Positions 55,013 to 64,000 of a stretch of 64,000 nucleotides of DNA are shown in pieces (position 1 is the stretch's first letter; every line of letters starts with the position of its first letter). The notes beneath the pieces are model-generated. The model worked only from the letters and a program-made list of their open reading frames with translations, was not told the origin of the DNA and made no database searches. Origin of the DNA: Chytriomyces cf. hyalinus JEL632 (Eukaryota > Chytridiomycota > Chytridiomycetes > Chytridiales > Chytriomycetaceae); assembly GCA_025435555.1 (NCBI GenBank), contig JAIWWG010000040.1:124001-188000 (forward strand), in the 5' to 3' direction. The translations under genes and the position numbers were made by a program.

Positions 55013-57278
55013 TCACAAATAAAGAACGCACACTGAAAGCCCAAGCACAAACAGTGCAAGTCCAATTCCAATGTCAGTCATGGTCTGCCGCGGAATAAAT
55101 CCAAACAAATCCTGATTCTTGCTCCCACCCTTCTTTGGAATAACACGCTCCACAGTCTCCACTTTCCCTTGATACTCTCCAGTATCAATTTTCTCATCAA
55201 TCCGTTTCGTCTCCACAGTAGTAGTCTCCTCACTAAACGAAACCTCCTTCTTCCTTCCCTTCATTTTATTCTTTTCCCCCGCCGCCACCGCCGCCGCTAC
55301 AACATTTTGATTCAATCCAGCATAATATCCTTCAACATACTCCCAAGCTTTTCGCCAATCATCACACGTATACATGACAACCGACGCCCCATGCGTTCCA
55401 TTCACAAGTTGACCCATCCAGTTACTGCATTTGACTGCATGTCCGTCTCGGCGAGCGCGGGCCGAGTTCCAAAGACCCAGGAAGTCTAGGACAGTGTCTT
55501 CTTGCTTTTCGCCGTCGCCGCGCAGAACGAGGACTGCGTAGGATCTGTGGTTTGAAATGTAGGGGAAGAGTGCTGTGCCGAGGAACGCGTGTGCATCGGC
55601 TTGGTGTGTGAATACGAGTGTCCATGATTTGTTGAGTAGTTTTTTGGAGGTTGTGGATGCGTTTTGGGTCAGGAGGTGGAATAAGATGAGAGTTGACAAG
55701 AGTGGGTGGTCTGGGAGAATGTATTGGAACCAGGACGGGTCGTCTGCAGTTTTCTTTAAAAAAAATGCGTGTCGGTTGAGTTGTTTCCGCCCAGTTTTTC
55801 GAAAGAATCAGAGGATGCTTTTTTTTTTTTTTTTTTTTACCTGCGATGCAACGTCTTTTTTGGAATCAGGTGACAAGAGGTTCATGACGCGTCGTTCGAA
55901 ATCCAGATTCTCCTTGTTTGACAGAATTGGCGCAATTTCATCATCCCACGCCGCGAAATCAAGTTCCTTTAGCTTTTGCGAAAAGAACGTCTTGACATCC
56001 TGTGTTTTTCCAGAAAATCAACCAACAAGGACATCAAAAACAACGGGAAACTTTTTGTAACAAACCCAAGAATTGTGTCGAAGATCCATCATCATTCCCA
56101 TAATTTTTTTGGCATGATTCAAGTCCCCTTCGTTTGCAGTTTTCTTATCGCCGGTTACTTTTGTGGAATTCGATGGAGCCACTTTCCCTACTTCGACAGC
56201 CTCCATGTACGCTCTTTTCAGTTCGGCGTCTTCTGGTGAACAATCAAGGCCAGTTTGGAATGCAGAAGCTGCTTCGGTATATTTCGATTGTTTCATCAAC
56301 ACGGCCCCTAACGTTTTTCCTTGCATGAGTTGCAAAGATTTCTCTCTCAAGGACAAGGCAATGCAAGAAGATACTACCTTTGCGATACCATCCTTTCGAC
56401 CATTCTGGTTTTAAACCGACACATCGTTCTGCCATCTGCGAAACTGTTGTCAACGGGTTGTCGTAAACGACCCAAACAGAAAAGAAAGGCTCACCTGCAA
56501 CGCCATATCCAATTGTCCCATTTTCAAAAACGCTAAACTCGCATTCGAAAGAGCCGCAGTGTTTGTGGAATCCAATGCGAGCGCTTTTTGATACAATTCG
56601 AGCGCCTTTTCAAGTTGACCGTCCTACCTCCCAAAGAAACACAAATAAGATAACTATAACATCCCTCGTTGTTGTGCTAAAGTGGAGAGAAAAGCAAAAA
56701 TGCACACACCTTGAACGCCTTGTTCCCTTCATCTTTCACTTTATCAGCCTCTTCCGTCTTTCCAGCCTCATTCTTCATCAACTCGGTGGCCATACGTTTA
56801 TACGCCATGAATCCTTCCTTGTCGCCCATGGCTTTGGCTGCATCGGCGGCGTAGGAAGCGGCCGCGGTACGGGTCGAGTAGCAGCCTGTGTAAAGTTCGA
56901 CACCGGTTTTGACGTTGGGCAATTTGATTGCATCTTGTGCGTCTTTGAGGGCGTTGGGGTATTGTTTTAGTTGGATGTCTGTTTGTTGGTGTGTGTGAGA
57001 AATGCGATTGACGGAGAATAAGAGAACACGCCCGCAGAGGAGCCATGCGGGTGATTCCATTATTTTCAAATATGTAAAAGAGACAAGTCAATCGTACAGC
57101 AAGATGCTCGAGACAGAACAGCAAGGGCCGCGTTAAACTCGCTCGGATCTTTCGAAGCGCCCAGGTTGACAAGGACTGAGAACAGTTCGATTGCACGGGG
57201 CAAGTTCTGGTTCGCAATGGCGTTCTGGGCTTCGGCAAGAAGCATTCGCGGCGTTGTTCCTGGTGGCAGTGTGTCCAT
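55013..57278 (-). CDS. Tail-anchored TPR protein
   Basis: The N-terminus reads AEAQNAIANQNLPRAIELFS, a TPR helix pair. Later exons give DIQLKQYPNALKDAQDAIKL, then KVKDEGNKAFKDGQLEKALE followed by YQKALALDSTNTAALSNASL, a TPR module of the Hsp70/Hsp90 cochaperone type. Next are KQSKYTEAASAFQTGLDCSP, DVKTFFSQKLKELDFAAWDD, and a unique C-terminal region with SYAVLVLRGDGEKQEDTVLD. The last residues, QTMTDIGIGLALFVLGLSVC followed by VLYL, form a membrane anchor at the very end, so the protein is tail-anchored on the ER or mitochondria. About seven introns; one holds a 21-base T run (about 55818). It lies inside the right kinase array but on the opposite strand. Confidence 0.75.
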
Positions 57279-57853
57279 CTCTGTGGTTCAACTGAATAAT
57301 TATCTCTGATAAAAAAAGTCAATATATTGACCGCACCCTTGTCGATGCATGGGCGGCAAGTGACAGAGCGTGTACCGGAGATGCAGTGGCATGCAAAGGG
57401 AATAAAGGCAGGGCAGACAGTATGTTGTAATTGGTCACTGTTTTACACTGCTCGTGTCCCGTGTCTTTCAAAACTGCCTCCTTGCCCTCTCAAACAGAGG
57501 ACGTTGGTATCATATCATCCAAGATGCGCTGCAGAAGACAGACCCACCCCTTGCTTCAGTTTGTTCCATTTTTGTAAACACAGGTGAAATAAATTGCGGC
57601 CTTCCAAGCCAAACAAGACCAGCCACCCACTTTGGCCGACGCTCTCTTCTATCCGTCTGCATCACAGAGAGAAGAGAGCCATTTCGAAGCAGACAAGCTC
57701 GCTGTAATGCCATTTCGAATATCCGCTGAAAAGCTGATAAATGCGTATCTCCGACTGTGCGTTTGTTTTGACAATTATAAATCCACAATTCGTTATTTAT
57801 TTTTGAGTGACAAGGGTCGCCCCCCAAACCAGATTTCACAACCAACGCCCCAT
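57279..57853. other. Intergenic, K6 upstream region
   Basis: About 575 bp between the divergent TPR gene and K6. Short ORFs without domains; no repeat copy recognised. Confidence 0.5.
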
Positions 57854-57860
57854 TTATAAC
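57854..57860 (+). promoter_or_regulatory. TATA-like box of K6
   Basis: TTATAAC about 50 bp upstream of the K6 ATG. Confidence 0.45.
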
Positions 57861-57906
57861 CTTCGCATCAACTCCGCTCTAAACCCAACATCAACAACTC
57901 GCAATC

Positions 57907-59173
57907 ATGCCAACTCCAGTGTCACCCACCATCCTCCCTCCAGCATCCTCCAGAGTGGACTCGGGTCTCGGTGGCTCCCTGACCCCGCCCCCTCTGCCCC
58001 CCCGCAAGAATCGGACCCGACTCTACGAGGGACTTCCCTCAGAAACCAAAGCCCGTGTTGCCATAGTCAACGCGGCATCCTTGAACCAGTCCATCTTCCC
58101 AGCCCGATACTCGCTCAACTCGATCCTCGGCTTTGGAAGCAACGGCGTCGTTCTCTCGGCGCTCGATGTCTCCAATCCCAGTCAGTTCAAACCCGTTGCG
58201 CTCAAGATCATCTACAAGGAGTTTATCGGGCACCAAGCGACCTCGTCCGAGATTGAAATCTTGCTACGTCTTCAGAGTCGAACCCTGGCCTCTGACTCAA
58301 CAATAGCTTCAGTTTCGTCATCACATGGATCGAATTTGTTGGAATACGTGGACCACTTTCAAGATGTGCACCACTTTTATCTCGTGACAAACTTGGTCAT
58401 GTCCAACTGGGCCGTGACTTTGCAGGACTCGCAGTTGACACCGTTATCGTTCAAGACGGATTCTGCGACTTACAGTTTGCCCTTTTGGAATGGAAGCAGT
58501 GACTTGTACTCTTGGAATTTGTACCATCGGGCGCATTTGCAGGCCACCGAGGGTCATAAGTTGTTGCCGTTGATGGTTGTGAAGCATATTGTTCGGAGTA
58601 TTGCGAACGCGCTTTCGAAGCTTCACAATGATGGATTCTACCATGGGTGAGTCGTTTCCTTTTTTACCGATCGCGAAAAACAAACGTGCTTACCAAGCAC
58701 CGACAATTCCAACCAAAAAAAAAAAAAAAAAAAAAAACAGCGACGTGAAATTCGAAAACGTTCTTGTAGAGTGCAACAAAGAGCAATACGAAGCACCCAC
58801 CGTGTTTCTCGCGGATTTTGGCCACGCGAAACATTGTACCCTTGGAATCAAAGAATACGGAACTTTTGAAATGTCGGCCCCAGATGTCCTCAGCGATTCA
58901 CCGATTGCTTCGCAAGAACGTGATGGTAGTACTGCGGATGTGTTTGCGCTTGGGATCTTGTTGTATACCCTGTTGTCTGAGGATGGACAGCTGCCCGATG
59001 CTGTGAAAACGCGTGCACCATATCATGAACTCGCGCATGCATCCTCGTTCCCATTGAAGCGGATGGAGGACATGGAGGAAGATGCGTGGGATCTGATGCA
59101 GAAAATGGTTCGAGTCGATCCGATGCAACGGGCAACGGTTGGCCAAGTCTTGTCCCATCCATGGCTGGCGTAG
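57907..59173 (+). CDS. HGD-family protein kinase K6
   Basis: Exon 1 (57907-58646) has RLYEGLPSETKARVAIVNAA, ILGFGSNGVVLSAL, VALKIIYKE, FYLVTNLVMSNW, NGSSDLYSWNLYHRAHL and TEGHKLLPLMVVKHIVR. It ends in GFYHG. The intron 58647-58740 (GTGAGT to a 22-base A run and CAG) splits the codon of the catalytic-loop glycine. Exon 2 continues DVKFENVLV, DFGHAK, KEYGTFEMSAPDVL, DVFALGILLYTLL and SHPWLA. The APE glutamate, which normally salt-bridges to the C-lobe arginine, is aspartate here. The N-terminus is Pro-rich. K6 therefore has the full catalytic set with a modified APE. Confidence 0.9.
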
Positions 59174-59516
59174 CCAATATTTTGAGCCAAGTTTTGAATT
59201 TAGTTTAAAGAAAAATGATATCCCTCCTCCCTTTTTAGTGGTCGGCGCATGTGTGTCGAAACGCTTTAATAATAAAGTAACCCTTGTACATATCTTGTAA
59301 CTCACACTGCGGTTGAAGAGATCATCATACGTGAAGCGTTGTTCAAGGAACTCCTCGCTTGCATGCCTCATTGTTCAAGTGGGTGGTGTCTGAGACCAAG
59401 TTCGGCTTGGCTTGGCAAATGCTTGGATTTTTCAGACCAACAAAAAGGCCCAAACCACTTCAAAAACGTGATTTCAACCGAATCAAAAACAAAACTATCC
59501 CACAATCGCCATCGAG
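59174..59516. other. Intergenic between K6 and K7
   Basis: About 340 bp holding the K6 3' end and the K7 promoter. It has an AATAAAGTAA near 59270. No gene seen. Confidence 0.5.
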
Positions 59517-60820
59517 ATGCCTCCCACAAAGATACATTCCATCACCTCCAACCTCCTCACACCCACGAATTCAGCCTCAGACTCCGCAGCAGCAACAGCA
59601 ACAGACAACAAGCCTGGCGCCACCTCACATCCACCCACCACCACCACCACCACGCATGATCAAGCAACAGCCGCCCCTCTCTCAAAAAACAAGCGCAAAC
59701 CTCTCTACGACGGCCTCAGCTGCGAAGATAAAGCCAAAATCGCAGTCATTTACTTTTCCCAAAACAACCCTAACGCTCACATGTATGAACTCAAATCGAT
59801 CCTCGGCTACGGCAGCAATGGTGTCGTGATTGGAGCTGTGGATGAGTATGGGTTTGATGTGGCAGTCAAGATCATTTACAAGACGTATGCGGGTGTGAGT
59901 CTGACGAATGCGCGCGAGATTGAGGCGTTGAAGTATCTTGCGGGTCAGACAGGCAGCGACGCTGGTTGTGATGGGGTCTTGCTCAAGTTTGTGGCTGACT
60001 TTCAAGATGATTTGCATTATTATCTTGTGACGGAAAAGTTTGGGTTTGCTTGGATGGATGCTGCTGGGTCGTTGCAGAAGTTGTCGTTTGTGGACGCGAA
60101 AGGGCAGAGGTGTTCGATTCCTTTTTCGTCTGGATGCTCTGATATGTGGGGTTGGGCGTACTTTCATCGGCTGCATGTGCATCGTTCTTCTGGAACAACT
60201 TTGTTGCCGCTGAACCCAGTCAAGCGAATCATACGGCACGTGGCAATCGGTCTACAGTTTATTCATAAACACGGTTTTTACCATGGGTGAGTCTCACATA
60301 TACCAAAAAAACTGCCGCCTTATAATATGAACTCGGTGTCTAAACAAGCCTTTTTGTGCCACACAGTGACTTGAAGCTCGAAAACATTCTCGTCGCCGAC
60401 TCAAACACTCCCGCAACGCATTTCATCAAAATCGCCGACTTTGGACGCTGCCGTCCCGTACACCACGGAATCCAAACATACGGCACGTTTGAAGTTTCAG
60501 CGCCAGAACTCTTGCACGACTCACCGTTCGATCCAAATACGCTTGACGGACGCGCTTGCGACGTGTTTGCGCTCGGTATGATGCTGTACTGCCTGCTCAG
60601 CGCACGCGGCGAGCTTCCCCCCGCATGTCGGTTGTTGAAGTCGCGATCGATTGGGTACGAGTTTTTGATGGATCGGTATGCGCAAACTGGGTTTCCTGTT
60701 GGAGATGTGGATGGGTTGGATGCAGAGGGGGTCGCGTTGTTGGAGGGTATGTTGCGTGTGGATGTTGCGAGGCGGTTTACTGTTGAAGAGGTGTTGGCGC
60801 ATGCGTACCTGAATTGCTGA
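59517..60820 (+). CDS. HGD-family protein kinase K7
   Basis: Exon 1 (59517-60286): a Thr/His-rich N-terminus, KPLYDGLSCEDKAKIAVIYF, ILGYGSNGVVIGAV (Gly-Tyr-Gly in the loop), VAVKIIYKT, YYLVTEKFGFAW, SSGCSDMWGWAYFHRLHV, ending HGFYHG. The intron 60287-60366 splits the same codon as in K6 and K8. Exon 2: DLKLENILV, ADFGRCR in place of DFGHAK, GIQTYGTFEVSAPELL, DVFALGMMLYCLL and a C-lobe ending HAYLNC. It is the most divergent right-array member in the activation loop start. Catalytic Lys, Asp and DFG are present. Confidence 0.9.
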
Positions 60821-61145
60821 CTCTTTTTGCTGAGCAGTTTTGGGCAGTGTTGGGTTTCTTGCGTCTGTGTATATGTAGATATGTATAATTTAAATAAAGT
60901 ATAGTAACATTCTTGGTAAAGAAGCACCTGTCGATGCAAGAAATGGCGCATAAAACCTTGTCGACAATAAAAGCAGCGCAAGAGTCGGCGCATAGACCGA
61001 ACCAACAAAAAGACCATCCACAAGACTCGGTTCAAATGACACAAAGAATAGCCTCTTTCAATCAATCTCCACTTTCAGCTGAAGCACTCTCAAATTTTCG
61101 TCAACAAAAATCAAATCAATTTCCTCATCAAAACAACACAAACCG
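60821..61145. other. Intergenic between K7 and K8
   Basis: About 325 bp with AATAAAG (60893) as likely poly(A) signal of K7 and a possible TATA-like gacaataaaagc (60962-60973). No gene seen; an open frame from 60913 overlaps the K8 start in another frame. Confidence 0.5.
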
Positions 61146-62539
61146 ATGCCTCATAGCCAACAACCTCATACGCAGAACGAACCCACCACCTCATGCGCAC
61201 TGTCCACAGAGAGCGACCACCACCAGCTTACCTCATATGCACCGACAGCGATCAGAGAGATCACAACACACCACACCAAACTACACGAACCCTCCAACGA
61301 AGAGGAACAACAACAACAAACACAGCACACTGCCACCGCTGCTGCTGCGAAATGGCACGGTCTCAACTCCGAACAGCGCGCCCGAGTCGCCGTGCTGAAT
61401 GCATTCCGGTATTGTCCGAGCGCTTTCCTGGAAACCTATGTGATCCACCGAGTCATTGGTGAGTGGTGTTGTTTGATGGAGTGTGAGAGTGTGAGGGCTC
61501 ATGACTCGCTGGAAACAAAGGCTTCGGATCAAACGGCGTAGTCCTCGCCGCGGAATCAACAGTGACGGGCGAATGCGTTGCTATCAAAGTGATTTACAAG
61601 AAGCGACAAGGACGGATAAATGACCCGCTGCCGAGCGAGATTGTGCTGCTGAAGGAACTGTGCAACGTGTCACAGTTTATTCTGCGGTATGTGGATTGCT
61701 GGCAAGATGTGAATCATTACTACATGGTGCGTTTTTTGATGGTGGTTGTGTTGGTGATGGTGTCTGATTGTGTTAAACAGGTCACAGAGCTCTTTGGCAA
61801 CAACTGGAACGATGTCTACTCTGCGAATAATTCTGAGTTGCACCCAATCATCCTGCGTAGCATGAATTCAGAGATGTATGTGTTTAGCATGGCTGTTGGA
61901 TGCAGCGACCTGTACAGCTGGTCGTTTGCATACCGATGCAAGTTCTTTAACATGACTGGATACTCAATGCTGCCCATGAAGCCCATTAAGTTCATCGTGC
62001 GTCAGATTGCTGCTGCGCTGTACCACTTGCACAAGCGTGGATACTACCACGGGTGCGTGTTCTTTTTATGAGCGTGATTCAAGCCCTTTGAAATTAAAAA
62101 TTTACATTCTTCCAGGGACATTAAACAGGAAAACATTCTTGTGCAACTGCCCGATGCACCACAGAGCTCCGATGAACGCGCCGACGTCGACCGACCCCGT
62201 ATCCGACTCGCCGATTTTGGCCATGCGCGCCTAGCCTCTCTCGGTTGCGCCCGATACGGCACACGCGCAACTTCAGCACCCGAATTTAGCCGAGCCTCAC
62301 TTTTCCACGGCAATGAATTGGAATTGGACGGGCGATGCGGCGACGTGTTTGCGCTTGGACTGATTTTGTACTCGTTGCTTGGATCCACTGGGGAATTGCC
62401 ATCTTCCGATTGCATGGAGGATGATATTCCTGATCTTGAAGAAGCGGCGTGGGAGCTTTTGGATGGCATGTGTTGCCCGGATCCCGCGAAGCGTGTCAAG
62501 ATTGATCAGGTTCTTGTCAACGAGTGGTTAAGCGAGTAG
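61146..62539 (+). CDS. HGD-family protein kinase K8
   Basis: Four exons. Exon 1 has a Gln/Thr/His-rich N-terminus and KWHGLNSEQRARVAVLNAF and ends at VIG (intron 61459-61520). Exon 2 reads GFGSNGVVLAAES, VAIKVIYKK and HYYMV. Exon 3, after the intron near 61725-61780, reads TELFGNNW, VGCSDLYSWSFAYR, GYSMLPMKPIKFIVRQ and GYYHG. Exon 4 reads DIKQENILV, ADFGHARLASLG, YGTRATSAPEF, DVFALGLILYSLL and a shorter C-lobe ending NEWLSE. The signature is weakened (LNSEQRAR) and the C-lobe loses about 20 residues around the usual GY-x-x-L segment. Catalytic residues are intact. The first intron is two residues earlier than in K2 and K3. Confidence 0.88.
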
Positions 62540-62856
62540 TTCCTCTATTTCGTATCGATCCTTTTTTTTTTTTCTTTTTTTATTACGTCATTCCATCTTC
62601 TTCATTTCTCATGGAGTGCATCACTTTCTTTCTCTTTTTTATTTGCTGTGTATATGTTGGGTTGCTGTTTACCTTAATTTTGTTTTTGGAACCCTTTTTT
62701 AGTTTGGGTTTTTTGTGTATATGCCTCAGCATCCGTAGTACCTCATAAGTTATGGGGGCATTTGCACTTTCTTCAAACAGTTGACCTAGCATTGGTTTCT
62801 CATTCTCTTCTCCCCTTTTCTTTTATTTCTTTCTCTCTGATCATCTCTCTTCTGAT

Positions 62857-62891
<35 letters not shown>

Positions 62892-63344
62892 CGCTGTCTG
62901 GCTCGCCCTTTCTTCTCTTTCTTAATTCTCTCTCGCTGGACAGCTTGCATCTTCTCTTTCTCTTTCAGTACACGCAATAAAAAAGGATCTCATACGCACT
63001 GTCAGTGATTACATAATGCACTTTAAATGCATATATTTAGAGTGTATTTTTAACAACAAAGTCACGACAGCGTCACGAGAGAGATACTCACAACCGGATA
63101 CAGTCTCTGTCTGCATCATCCCATCTACTCTACATCCCACCCTCTCTCTACACCCAATAAGTGGAATGGATGTATGGATGGATGGATGGGTGGATGGGTG
63201 GTTGGATGTGCTTTTGGGGGTGAAAAAGACACAGGTGGAACCTTCATGAATTTTCCATCCCAAAAAACACACTCAAAAATTGCGAATAAAGCTCCACATC
63301 ATTCTTTTGCTTTTCATATATTACAAATGCCACCCACCACAGAG
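62540..63344. other. Intergenic with (TC)n and GGAT microsatellites
   Basis: About 800 bp without a supported gene. It holds T-rich runs (62560-62700), a (TC)n microsatellite at about 62858-62888, and a GGAT/GGGT repeat at about 63170-63205. Open frames here are repeats translated. Confidence 0.7.
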
Positions 63345-63350
63345 TATAAA
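63345..63350 (+). promoter_or_regulatory. TATA box of K9
   Basis: TATAAA 59 bp upstream of the K9 ATG, the clearest core promoter in the array. Confidence 0.6.
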
Positions 63351-63408
63351 ACCCACAAGCGCCCTTCTCTTCTCCCTCAAACACCTACCTAGACATCACA
63401 TCCAAGCA

Positions 63409-64000
63409 ATGCTGGCCATCAACAACACCAACACTCCACTGCAAACAGCCACTCAGCTGCACTTTACTATCAAGCAGAGTCCGCTCTACGACGGTCTCTC
63501 CAGCGACACGAAAGCACGTACAGCCGTGCGCAACGCCTTCACACACAGTCCCGCGAAAATGCACCGAGTCTACTCCATCGCTCGTGTGATTGGGTTCGGA
63601 TCCAACGGCGTTGTGCTTGCCGCGAGAGCTGCCAACGGGACCCCAGTTGCCATCAAGATCATTTACAAGGAATTTGCTGGGAAGATGGGCGGTGCGCTTT
63701 CAGAGATTGAAGTGCTCAAGTATCTGTCACGTGCGGGACATTCGGCGCATTTGTTGAATATGGTGGATCATTGGGAAGACTCGCACCACAACTATATTGT
63801 GACGGAGCTTTTTGGTATGTCCGATTTGTTTTATATACACCAACTATACGAAAAAGATGACTGACAAGATATACTTCTAGGCTCTGACTGGTCGCAAGCT
63901 TCTGATGCTCAGTTCGAAACACTGGAACCAGTCACTTTCCGCTCTCGATTCAGCGGCAAAGTCACCGAACACAAGTTTCCCTTCTCGGCTGGGTCAAGTG
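63409..64000 (+). CDS. HGD-family protein kinase K9, 3' part beyond the window
   Basis: The ATG at 63409 follows a TATA box by 59 bp. Signature PLYDGLSSDTKARTAVRNAF; VIGFGSNGVVLAARAANG; VAIKIIYKEFAG; GALSEIEVLKYLS; HWEDSHHNYIVTELFG. An intron from 63814 (GTATGT to TAG near 63880) follows ELFG; exon 2 begins SDWSQAS and continues to FPFSAGSS at the edge. The intron site is the same as in K2 of the left array (ELFG before SDW), a sign of common ancestry. The catalytic loop and C-lobe are outside the window. Confidence 0.88.

Noticed and set aside
57327-57587. 86-codon ORF upstream of K6
   Set aside because: No domain, no promoter spacing, composition like flanking DNA.
60340-61065. 241-codon minus-strand ORF
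   Set aside because: Opposite strand of K7 exon 2; the plus frame has kinase motifs.
62858-62888. Satellite or CRISPR-like array
   Set aside because: Simple (TC)n microsatellite; no spaced repeats anywhere in the window.

Overview
The window is nuclear DNA of an intron-bearing eukaryote, most likely a zoosporic fungus of the chytrid type. Genes carry short GT-AG introns (mostly about 50-100 bp) and several are typically fungal (tandem Zn2Cys6 factor, ORM, Mnn4/LicD-like protein). A DNAAF4/DYX1C1 axonemal dynein assembly factor points to flagellated zoospores. No prokaryotic, viral or organellar segment is seen.

Layout. 1-8.6 kb: TFIIF-alpha (cut by the window edge), an orphan ORF, a first copy of a dispersed repeat with a second repeat block and a tRNA-derived element, a 731-residue disordered orphan, and nucleoporin Seh1. 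8.6-18.3 kb: a ZnF-UBP/sirtuin fusion, then four paralogous protein kinases (K1-K4) on the minus strand, interrupted by a LicD/Mnn4-type membrane protein. 18.4-20.8 kb: a graveyard with a broken IMPase fragment, two tRNA-derived elements and a truncated F-box-like ORF. 21-36.5 kb: mainly housekeeping genes: eL42, a CHY zinc finger protein, RPA43, a secreted orphan, HOP2, an uncharacterised helical protein, IMPase, ORMDL, DNAAF4 and two tandem FIS1 genes. A second copy of the repeat array lies inside this stretch at 27.5-30.8 kb. 36.6-52.9 kb: AP-3 beta, a relic zone (SEC8 exon fragment, DEAH-helicase pseudogene), SEC8, a third repeat copy, a chagasin-like inhibitor, a transcription factor, TAF9, a FAX/metaxin-like protein and a small membrane protein. 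53.4-64 kb: five more kinases (K5-K9) on the plus strand, with a tail-anchored TPR gene between K5 and K6.

The main novelty candidate is the nine-member kinase family. Members share an N-terminal signature (L-Y-x-G-L-S-x-E-x-K-A-R) before the glycine loop, a catalytic loop reading HGD (HND in K1) instead of HRD, a D-F-G-H-A-K magnesium loop in most members, an S-S-D-L-W-S-W segment, and a short activation segment with no TxY. The two arrays point outward from a central block of unrelated genes. Shared and differing intron positions indicate old duplication with later intron loss or gain. No substrate or pathway can be read from the sequence. The second theme is recent DNA-level shuffling: fragments of IMPase, SEC8 and a DEAH helicase, together with three repeat copies, show segmental duplication at work in this locus.
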